From Cephalotus follicularis (lineage: Eukaryota > Streptophyta > Magnoliopsida > Oxalidales > Cephalotaceae), in the NCBI GenBank assembly GCA_001972305.1, contig BDDD01000922.1, forward strand, positions 62,001 to 126,000: a stretch of DNA of 64,000 nucleotides, in the 5' to 3' direction. The translations under genes were made by a program, and so were the position numbers. The notes below the pieces were generated by a model. The model saw nothing but the letters and a program-made list of their open reading frames with translations, did no database searches and had not been told where the DNA came from. Shown piece after piece: positions 34,516 to 43,010 of this stretch. Position 1 is the first letter of the stretch. Every line of letters starts with the position of its first letter.

Positions 34516-34847
34516 GTCAGGCTACAGCACCCACTGGACCAGCTAGTAGCAGCGGTGCCGCAACCGGGCCATCACAGCGAAGGGACACCGGCAAGGGCAT
34601 TGCGAAAGGTAAAGTTTTTACCCTTTCACAGACAGAGGTTCCGGAGTCTACCTCGGTCGTTGGAGGTACACTATATATTTATGGTTTTACTGCTAGAGTG
34701 TTGATGGACCCTGGAGCATCACATTCTTTTATTTCATCACATTTTGCATCATGCTTAGATGTAACACCAGACTGTATGCCATATACCTTGGATGTGAGCA
34801 CACCTGCTGGAGTTTCCATGTATACAGATACTGTATATAGGGGTTAG
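34516..34847 (+). pseudogene. Element A: aspartic protease
   Basis: The protease would cut the Gag-Pol polyprotein. The frame 34455-34847 begins in the second zinc knuckle and continues through a serine/threonine-rich linker to VGGTLYIYGFTARVLMDPGA, where the active-site triad reads DPG rather than DSG or DTG, followed by SHSFIS. A TAG stops it at 34845. The protein then continues at 34851 in frame with [20 protein letters not shown], the conserved end of the protease domain. DPG is also seen in the sister element G, so it may be a family trait and not damage. Confidence 0.88.
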
Positions 34848-34850
34848 GAG

Positions 34851-36520
34851 ATGTCTATGGCAGGCATTTCCTTGTATGCGGATTTGATAGTATTGCCTAT
34901 CCGCGACTTTGATGTTATTTTAGGGATGGATTGGCTGTCAGCATATCATGCTTATATGGACTGCTACAGCAAGACGGTTGATTTTCGTCTGCCTGATGGT
35001 ACCGTTTTCCAGTTTAAGGGAGACAAGGGGTTTTCCACACCGGTTATATCCTTTATTCGTGCGTCGGGGTACCTCGAGAAAGGATGCGAAGGATATCTTG
35101 CTTATGTAATTGACCGGAGGAAAGAAAAGGGTTTGAGCCTGGAGGAGATTCCAGTGGTGTGTGTTTTTTCAAGTGTATTTCCTGATGACTTGGGATCTTT
35201 GCCACCAAAGAGGAATATGGAGTTTGTTATCGATCTTATACCAGGTACAACTCCTATTTCTAAAGCACTGTATAGAATGGCTCCTGCAGAATTGAAGGAA
35301 CTGAAATTGCAGTTACAAGATCTGATCGATAAGGGTTTTATTCGACCCAGTGTTTCTCCGTGGGGTGCACCTGTACTGTTTGTCATGAAAAAGGATAGGT
35401 CGATGAGGCTCTACATTGACTACAGAATGTTGAACGAGGCAACTATCAAGAACAAGTATCCTTTACCCCACATCAGGGATTTGTTTGATCAGTTGCAAGG
35501 GGCGAGAGTATTCTCAAAGCTTGATTTGAGGTCAGGCTATCACCAATTGAGGGTGAGGGAAGGAGATATTGAGAAGACTGCTTTCCGGATAAGATACGGT
35601 CACTACGAGTTCCTTGTGATGCCTTTTGGTGTTTCCAATGCACCGGCTGCGTTCATGTCATTAATGAACGATGTGTTTCGACCGTACCTGGATCAGTTTG
35701 TCGTTGTGTTTATTGACAACGTACTAGTATACTCAAGGAGTGAGGAGGAGCATGCTTTCCATCTGAGGTTGGTTTTGCAGATTTTCTGAGAGCAGCAGCT
35801 GTACGCCAAATTTAGTAAGTGTGAATTTTGGCTTGACCGTGTGATCTTTCTTGGTCACATTGTATCTGGAGAAGGTTTGGCGGTGGATCCGTCGAAGACA
35901 GAGGTGGTACGAGATTGGCCAGAGCCGAAGAACGTAACGGAGGTACGCAATTTTCTTGGCTTGGTGAGATATTACAGGAGGTTCATCCATAACTTTTCAA
36001 GGATAGCCGAGCCCTTGACTAGACTGACCCAGATGACCACGTTGTTTGTCTGGGATGAAGATTGTGAAGCTAGTTTCCGTGAACTGAAGGATCGGTTGGT
36101 TTCCGCTCGTATCTTGGTATTACCCGAGGGTAATGAGGGCTTTGCAGTCTATAGTGATGCATCGAGTAAGGGCTTGGGTTGCGTGTTGATGCAATGAGGA
36201 AGATTGATCGCTTATGCTTCGCGGAAGCTAAAGACTTTCGAAGAGAATTACCCGACTCACGATCTTGAACTGGCAGCTATTATCTTTGCTCTTCAGAAGT
36301 GGAGACACTATCTTTATGGGGCGTAGTTTGAGATCTTTACCGATCATAAGAGTTTGAGGTACCTGTTCTGTCAGGACACACTGAACATGAGACAACGCAG
36401 GTGGGTGGAGTTCTTTAATGATTATGACTGCAATATCCAATACCACCCGGGGAAAGCGAATGTAGTCGCTGATGCCTTGAGCCGCAAGTCTATGATTGCC
36501 AGTACGATGGTGTCGCAATG
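34851..36520 (+). pseudogene. Element A: reverse transcriptase and RNase H
   Basis: The 312-codon frame 34851-35789 holds the end of protease, the linker ([10 protein letters not shown]), the RT finger ([17 protein letters not shown]), [25 protein letters not shown] and the catalytic box. The box reads FIDNVLVYS at 35709-35735: the second catalytic Asp is Asn (AAC at 35718), so the enzyme would be inactive. Frame 35841-36197 continues with FLGHIVS and the RNase H start ([15 protein letters not shown]). A TGA at 35788, a TGA at 36196 and a TAG at 36325 interrupt it. RNase H ends with [11 protein letters not shown] and [16 protein letters not shown] at 36450. All three stops could come from single transitions. 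Confidence 0.92.
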
Positions 36521-37830
36521 GAAGATGCTAGAAGGCTTCCAGGGGTGGTCTCTATTTAATCAGTCACCAGGGATCTTTGTGGCCGACATGCGGGTCCAGC
36601 CAGTGTTAATGGATCACATCAGGGATGCACAACCGCCCGATCCGGAGCTGCGACAAATTAGGGAGAACCTGGACTCGGAATCTGAATTTCGAGTACATGC
36701 TGATGGTGTTCTGAGATATCGAGGACGTGTGTGTCTTCCGAACGAACCAGGATTGAAGAATGAGTTACTTCGTGGGGCTCATAAATCCGTGTACAGTATT
36801 CATCCTGGTAGCACTAAAATGTATCAAGATATGAAGAAGACTTACTGTTGGCCTGGCATGAAGCGCGAAATTGCAGAATATGTCACGAAGTGTTTGACTT
36901 GCCAGAGGGTCAAGGCCGAACACCAGAGACCGGCTGGACTGTTGCAATCATTACCAGTGGTGGAGTGGAAATGGGAACACATCACGATGGACTTTGTTTC
37001 TGGATTTCCACTGACTAGACGTCGTCATAATGCCGTGTGGGTTATTGTTGATAGGCTCACCAAATCAGCACACTTTCTGCCTACACACGTTACTGATTCA
37101 GCAAGCAAGTTGGCTCTATTATATGTGAAGGAGATTGTGAGATTGCATGGTGTTTCGGTGAGCATCGTTTGTGATAGGGATTCGATCTTCACTTCCAACT
37201 TCTAGAAGAGATTCTAGACAGCCTTCGGAACGAGATTGAATCTCAGTACTGCTTTCCACCCTCAGACAGACGGACAGTCGGAGCGTACCATCCAAACCTT
37301 GGAGGATATGCTTCGGGCTTGTGTGATCGACTTTGCTGGAACCTGGGAAGACCATATCCCTCTTATAGAGTTTTCTTATAATAACAGCTATCACGCGAGT
37401 ATTGGTATGGCTCCATACGAGGCACTGTATGGGAGAAAGAGTAGGTCACCCGTCTGTTGGGAAGAAGTTGGTGAACGACCACTGCTTGGGTCGGATTTGA
37501 TGGAGGAGACTTCGGAGAAAGTCAGGTTCATCAGGGAAAAGTTTCTTGCAGCACAGAGTCAGCAGAAGAGCTATGCAGATAGTGTAAAGGGAAGGCCTTT
37601 ATCCTTCAATGTTGGAGATTACGTGTTTTTGAAGGTATCTCCGTGGAAAGGGGTACAAAGATTCGGGAAAAAGGGCAAGCTAGCGCCACGCTATATTGGT
37701 CCTTTTGAGATCCTAGAGAGGGTCGGGGAGGTAGCTTATCACCTAGCCTTGCCTCCTACCTTGTCGGGTATACATGATGTCTTCCATGTATCGATGCTAC
37801 GAGGTTATATACGAGACCCATCACATGTCC
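36521..37830 (+). pseudogene. Element A: integrase
   Basis: It inserts element cDNA. In frame 36354-37205: [20 protein letters not shown] and CLTCQ give the HHCC zinc finger; MDFVSGFP holds the first catalytic Asp; [12 protein letters not shown] follows; and CDRDSIFTS holds the second Asp. Two TAG stops at 37203 and 37215 separate this from [11 protein letters not shown] (catalytic Glu) at 37259. The 37236-38027 frame continues with [31 protein letters not shown] and the GPF region ([12 protein letters not shown]). All three catalytic residues are kept, but the two stops block the protein. Confidence 0.92.
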
Positions 37831-38027
37831 TGGATTATGACTTGGTTACGGTGAGGGATGATCTTTCTTGCGAGGAGTCACCCGTGGGAATCTTGGATTG
37901 GAAGACACGAGTGTTGAGGAACTGGTCCATTCCGATGGTAAAGGTTCAGTGGCAATTTCATCGGCCGGCTGAAGCGACTTGGGAACGTGAGGATGACATC
38001 CGAGAACGTTACCCGCATTTATTTTAG
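37831..38027 (+). pseudogene. Element A: chromodomain at integrase C-terminus
   Basis: The last 60 codons of pol read [20 protein letters not shown], then [27 protein letters not shown] and a terminal HLF. This has the aromatic and acidic pattern of chromovirus chromodomains, which bind modified histone tails and bias insertion. It is open to a natural stop at 38025. The polypurine tract follows 35 bp later. Confidence 0.9.
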
Positions 38028-38059
38028 TATGGTGTTAATTTCAAGGACGAAATTTCTTG

Positions 38060-38072
38060 AAGAAGGGGTGGA
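38060..38072 (+). promoter_or_regulatory. Polypurine tract of element A
   Basis: 'aagaaggggtgga' directly precedes the 3' LTR start TGTAACACCCGG, the normal plus-strand primer position. Confidence 0.92.
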
Positions 38073-38348
38073 TGTAACACCCGGTATTTTCCTTATTGTA
38101 ATCTTTCGTTTCAAGATGTAATCTTATGCTTGGATTAATAAAAATGTTGGAGATTTCAACCTCAAAGATGCTTGGAAACCCTCAATATTGTTTGGGAAAT
38201 GAAATGTGTGTGTTAAACTAGAAAACGGTGCAGTTTTGAGGTAAACGCGTCAATGTCCTTGGAAAGACGTCGACGCCTATGGAACCGAGATGCACGTGAA
38301 TGCATGGACATGCACGTCGATGTAAGGTGAAGGCATCGACACCTTCTT
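38073..38348 (+). repeat. Element A: 3' LTR, first 276 bp only
   Basis: It starts TGTAACACCCGG and matches LTR A' and the 5' LTR. It breaks off right after 'gacaccttct' and joins the middle of the B LTR at 'gagtattttatggg'. B at the same place reads 'gacctttccagagtatttt', so a few shared bases lie at the join. Confidence 0.9.
38242..38346. repeat. GACGTCGACGCC-type array in element A 3' LTR
   Basis: Four units (GCGTCAATGTC, GACGTCGACGCC, CACGTCGATG, GGCATCGACACC) occur at 20-50 bp spacing. The 5' LTR has the same set at 33114-33218, some in a different decay state. Confidence 0.85.
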
Positions 38349-39782
38349 GAGTATTTTATGGGTGTAAGGAAAATGCTATTTTTATGCAAAAGTAACGTAA
38401 GGATTCTTACTCACTTTTTTTCAAAGTATTTTATTTTAGTAAGCATTACGTTTAAAATTACTGCTTATATTCTATTCATATTTTCAATGAAAATTATGAT
38501 TTTATCATTTTGAAATCGTTGAAATGTCTACTATGATTTTATTGTTTTATTAATTATTTGAGCTGATCACTCAAAGTATTAAGAAATGTTTTTACGAAAT
38601 GAGAAAATGCAACGAACTGAGATGGACAACGATTAGATTGGGATCCAGGGTGGATTAATCTAGTAAAAGATTAATGTTAAGAGCGGATAGTGCTCACGGA
38701 CATGCATGTGATGTAAGTTGGTGATCGGGGAAGTGCACAATGCCCCGGTGACTGGTTCAATTGGGTTATTTAAGTTTATACAACCCCTCAGTTATTTATG
38801 AAATGTTCTGATTCATGAGATATGATCAGAAAAAGAAATGAAATGTTCTGTTTCATGAGATATGAACAAAAAAGAATGAATGTGATTTTGAAAAGGAAAT
38901 GAATGTGAAATGTGCTGGTGTTTATACCAGAAAAGGATTTTGAATGATGTTTCATTTTCAAGTATGGTTAGGCTATATACCAGAAAATGTATGATTTTTG
39001 AAATGTTCTGATTTTGTGAAAGTTATCCGAAAAAATGGATTTCGAAAGTGAAATGTTCTAGTTTTATAAAACTAAAAGATGATTTTCAATGATGTTTTTG
39101 AAAGGTATGATTTGCAAACGTTTTGATGAATATTATAAAAAACAAGGGATTTTAACAACATTTCATAACTATGATTCTTACTGGCTATTTGAACTCACTC
39201 CTTTCAATGTTTTTTGTTTTAATATAAATTTTCCAGGAAACGGTTGAACGTGGATTTGCGATCTTTACAAGGAGTTCGTAGAAGAAGTGTTGAAAAGGAA
39301 GTTTGTTATACATTAATGTTTTGTACAACTACTTTTGACGTAATGCGTTAATGTTTTCCGTTGTGTAATATTATATGCTAAGTGATGTACGAATGTAAAA
39401 GGTATTAGAAACGATCATGATAATGAGAATATGATGTTTCGAAACTTGGTGTTTAAATAATGTAAGCGTATTGTGATCCTGTGAAGCTATTGAATATGAT
39501 GTGATGTTTCCGCTGAGTAATGATGTTAGGTTTTGAAGAGAAGCTATGCTAAGATCAATTGTTGTAATAAAGGTAGGCCATGATGAGTGCATGAAAATTT
39601 TGAGTTCTTCATATTTTTGAATTATGAGGTTATCGAATACGATATAACATAGAGATGATTAAATGGTTAACAGATTGTTAAATGATTAAACGATTTGATG
39701 GTTAATGGCTCACCCCACGTAACGCACCGATTCCTCGAGGCTCGCTTTGAGCTTAAAGTGGACTCAGGTCGAGGGCGTTACA
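38349..39782 (+). repeat. Element B: 5' LTR, right part
   Basis: It aligns with 44381-45813 of the 3' LTR almost base for base, including 'gtaacgcaccgattcctcg' and the end GGGCGTTACA. Scattered substitutions separate the two copies. The open frame at 39371-39592 lies inside it and is not a gene. Confidence 0.92.
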
Positions 39783-39786
39783 GGAA

Positions 39787-39798
39787 TGGTATCAGAAA
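39787..39798 (+). promoter_or_regulatory. Primer-binding site of element B
   Basis: TGGTATCAGAAA lies four bases after the LTR end. It matches the initiator tRNA-Met site for its first ten bases or so. Confidence 0.8.
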
Positions 39799-40349
39799 AT
39801 TGAGTATTTCTATATTTTGAGGATATAAACTATGTGGAGATATTGCTGATCTGATTTCTTTTGATGTCATTAAAGATTGAGTCAGATCATTTGGAGACTA
39901 GTACAAGAGTTGATATGTAGGGATCAGAAACTTGCGAAGAGAGAATTTTGTACTCGCATATGTCAAATGGAAGAAATGTATAGACAGAAGTTAGCAAGAA
40001 AGGATGAATGCTTTAGAGAAGTTAAGTATGAATGTTCTTTTGAGGTTTATATGGGGAATGAATGGAATAGTTATACGAGAAGTTAGAGAAAACTTGTTGA
40101 TGATGATAAGGTATATTCGAGAGAAGATATCCGATGACGATGAGTCTAGTGACAGAGATTAGAGTATCAATGAAGGAGCTTTATGTAAGAAATGTATAGT
40201 GGATGTAAGATATATGCAAAGAAATGTAAATGTTAGTTTCCTTGTAAGATATGGAGTATTAGAATTGTTTTGGATGAGTAGAATTGTTTGAGGTTAACTC
40301 GCAAGTGGTAACAAGATGGTTGACGCAAGAAGAGATTGTGGTCAAAGAC
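39799..40349 (+). other. Element B leader region, short frame 39877-40086 of unknown nature
   Basis: The 550 bp between primer site and gag have one 70-codon frame rich in Arg, Lys and Glu (RICQMEEMYRQKLARKDECF) that might be a decayed coiled-coil start of gag. It has no motif I recognise. The rest shows no frame. Confidence 0.35.
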
Positions 40350-40960
40350 GGAATGGGAATGCACTAGAGGATAGAGAAGATAATTCTCTAGACGCGGTAT
40401 TCAATCGATTGGCTTGAGTTATTACTGATAACGACGGTAATGACCATCAAGCTCCTTCCCAGTAAGGCCAGCCCCAGAATAGTTTGCGAGGCCAATCCGA
40501 AAACATTTTTGGAGGAAGTAGATCTTACGAAAGGGGAAGCATGGATTCAAGGAAACGAATAGATCTTCAGAACCTTGAATTGCATGGATCATCAGGAGGT
40601 AGAGCTTTCGATTTAAAAGCTAGAAGGAGAAGCGGATCAATGGTAGAACATGATCGATAGGATGAAGACACGTCGGGAGTTAGAAGCGATGATGTGGGAA
40701 AGGTTTAAGTAAATATTTATGGACAAATATTTTCCTCAGATGCTGACGGACAAAATGGAAGAAGATTTTCCTTCGATTCGAACAAGGTAAGTCCGAATCG
40801 GTAGCTCGATACGATACGAATTTTACGAGGCTGTCTCGATACGCTACTCACATTATGTTGACGAAACAAATAAGAACGAATAGGTTTTGCGAGGGTTTAA
40901 AACCCAACGTTCAAGGATTGTTGAGTAATTGTATTGTTGCTGCTTAGAAGTGCCATTAAT
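40350..40960 (+). pseudogene. Element B: gag remnant
   Basis: Broken plus-strand frames show Retrotrans_gag features in order: EEVDLTKGEAWIQGNE, then EGEADQWWNMIDRM, MWERFK-stop-IFMDKYFPQM, FEQGKSESVARYDTNFTRLS and CEGLKPNVQG. At least three stops and one frameshift near 40785 interrupt it. It has no recognisable zinc knuckle. It is the only coding remnant in B. It would have encoded a particle protein, with pol presumably supplied by another element (inference). Confidence 0.75.
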
Positions 40961-41472
40961 TGGTTGGATTGGCGGTGATTATGTTTAGGTGAATGACTGA
41001 GGTATGATTGGATGAATGACCGAAGGAATGATTGATTGAACTGTTGAGTGAATGGTTGAATGATTTTTGTAGAAGGTACCATCTTCGTATCTGACGTATT
41101 AGTCATGTACTGATCAACCCTAGTGCTACGTAGTCATTCATTGCATCATGTTTTGTGTATACTGTTACAATAAGGATGGTGTTGACGCCAATAGCCCTGT
41201 TTTAGTGAAACTGCCCGGTTTTGTGTGGATTTGATTTCGATTGAGATCAGGTTAGTGTTTGAACCTCCGAAGTGGCACCTAAGGCTTCCAAGTAGTCTAG
41301 ACTTTCCCGGAAGGCAGACCTCCCGAAATCCTACGGGATTATACTAAATGAAGTGGCAGTGAGAGCTATGAAATGTAAAACGGCTAAGAGACCGACTGAG
41401 TAAGCCGAAATGGCTAAGCGATCGATCGAATGGGCAGGAAGGCATAAGTGTTGTCTGAATAGCTTCCATATC

Positions 41473-41588
41473 GAATGGACCGTTGTTGAATGGTTAGTGA
41501 TCGATTGGACCATTGTTGAATGGTTAGTGATCGAATGGACCTTTATTGAACGGTCAGTGATTGGATGGACTATTATCGAATGGATGGG
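41473..41588. repeat. 30-bp tandem repeat, four units
   Basis: Units begin 'gaatggaccgttgttgaatgg' or near forms, at 41473, 41503, 41533 and 41563, with 2-5 differences between neighbours. The last is incomplete. Confidence 0.9.
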
Positions 41589-41911
41589 CGTTGCATTGAT
41601 GCTCAAACTAGATTATGAATGAACTGATCGGACGGTTAACTGTTTATATATGCTGGTATGGGACAACATATGTATTTAGTCAACCAGTAGATGTTAAATT
41701 GCTAGACAGATATGGATTGTAAATGGATATGGACCGTAAACGGATATGAAATGTAAATGATATAGCACAGTTGTGGATTGATACGGGATGAAAGGCCCCG
41801 GATGATGGTATATGGTGGAGTTGCTGATGAAGGATTGTGTTAGGACTTATAGGGATATGAAATGACATTGTTCACATCTCTTATGCTATGTACGCATCTC
41901 ACATGATTAAC

Positions 41912-41936
41912 ATTATATATATATATATATATATAT
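41912..41936. repeat. AT dinucleotide microsatellite
   Basis: About twelve AT repeats in a row. Confidence 0.95.
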
Positions 41937-41939
41937 CTG

Positions 41940-42640
41940 TTACACCCTGGCACGCATTCATTGCGTATTTATATTGTATACAGCCATTGGCAGCTGACCT
42001 GTTTCATTGAAATGAAGCGGGTCGTGTTGAGGTTATGGTGGACACGTCAGTGATTGGACAGTCCGAGTGTAGGGTAAGGATCTACATTCTTTCGATCTAT
42101 GTTTGTATAAGGTAGTTGATGTAGATGAATAGTATATGTACATTATATGACCTGCTGGCTTGTGGCAGTGCTGGAATATAAATGTGTGTTGATGTATTAG
42201 ACCTGCCGGAATGTGGCAGTGCATAAGTTGATCGGTGTATGATATATTTGATTTAGTTGTGATGTAGTCTGGTGCGGGATGAGCCCCCATCATATAAATT
42301 GTGAGTAGATATGAGGGTTGATCCCCAAACATATAAAGTGTGGTTTATCAGGTGGCATGGAGTCCAATAAACGAATACTTCATCCGCAAATTTTGAGAAA
42401 TCCTAAGAGTATGGTTTTGATGGATTCATCACTTGAGGTTCTATAATGATGTAATTCTATTGAGTTGTGGTCCACTGAGGGCAGAGCCCATTTATGAACT
42501 GCTGGTTTCTCCTTCGGGGGTGTGGATATATAAATGTGTTTTTCTCTACATGTGGCATAGTCGGATAAACGAATACTACATGCTCGATTTTCGGGAGATA
42601 TAAGAGTTAGAATGTATTCATTTGACTATTCAGCTGATAT
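41940..42640 (+). repeat. Block similar to family C LTR inside element B
   Basis: It shares with 1430-2160 a series of short blocks in the same order: 'tttcattgaaatgaag'-like, 'cgacatgtggcagtgc'-like, 'gggcagagccca', 'gggtgtggatatataaa' and 'cgattttcgggagat'. The part from 42240 on is the best match. It is either a captured LTR piece or ancestry shared by B and C. Confidence 0.65.
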
Positions 42641-42997
42641 GATATGATTGTTTAAAGTTTTATATCACTTTTTGGTATGATTGATATATGATTGATTGGA
42701 TTAGACGGAACTATGCTGGATATACCAGTGTAAATTCCTTACTGTTGGGAGATTGAAAGTGATTAACTGAATAAAGTCCTAATTGGAGTTATTTGGAGTT
42801 GTGAAATAATAATAGGTATTATGCTGAGTTCTTGGAGACCGAGTGATACGGATACAGACTGTACGGTTACGGATTGTGCAGTCATAAACCATGTGGTTAA
42901 GGATCGGGTCGTTACAATTGGATCATATGATTATGAACTGTTTGATGCGGATGAGTTAGAATTCTATGATTAGGAATTCTCGGGACGAGATTCTTTT

Positions 42998-43010
42998 AAG
43001 GTGGGGAGAA
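42998..43010 (+). promoter_or_regulatory. Polypurine tract of element B
   Basis: 'aaggtggggagaa' runs into the 3' LTR start TGTAACACCCGAG. It is preceded by 'cgggacgagattc', which also precedes the tracts of elements A, D and I in similar form. Confidence 0.85.

Larger units (their letters stand above)
32972..38348 (+). mobile_element. Chromovirus A, whole, nested in 5' LTR of B
   Basis: This Ty3/gypsy element has gag, protease, RT, RNase H, integrase and chromodomain in standard order, a primer site and a polypurine tract. Both LTRs are damaged. The 5' LTR lacks its first 30 bp or so and about 2.1 kb of its middle; the 3' LTR keeps only its first 276 bp. No target duplication is left, and the flanking B LTR lost about 560 bp, so a deletion followed the insertion. 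The chromodomain and motif wording suggest the Tekay/Del clade (inferred). Confidence 0.88.
40961..42997 (+). other. Element B internal region without pol
   Basis: In about 2 kb I find no protease, RT, RNase H or integrase motif in any frame. It contains a 30-bp tandem repeat (41473-41588), an AT dinucleotide run (41912-41936) and a block similar to the family C LTR (41940-42640). The open frames at 41410-41622, 41331-41606 and 42033-42332 come from these repeats. Confidence 0.6.

Noticed and set aside
41410-41622. 70-codon frame with a ten-residue repeat (EWxxxEWLVI)
   Set aside because: It is the translation of the 30-bp tandem repeat in the noncoding part of element B.
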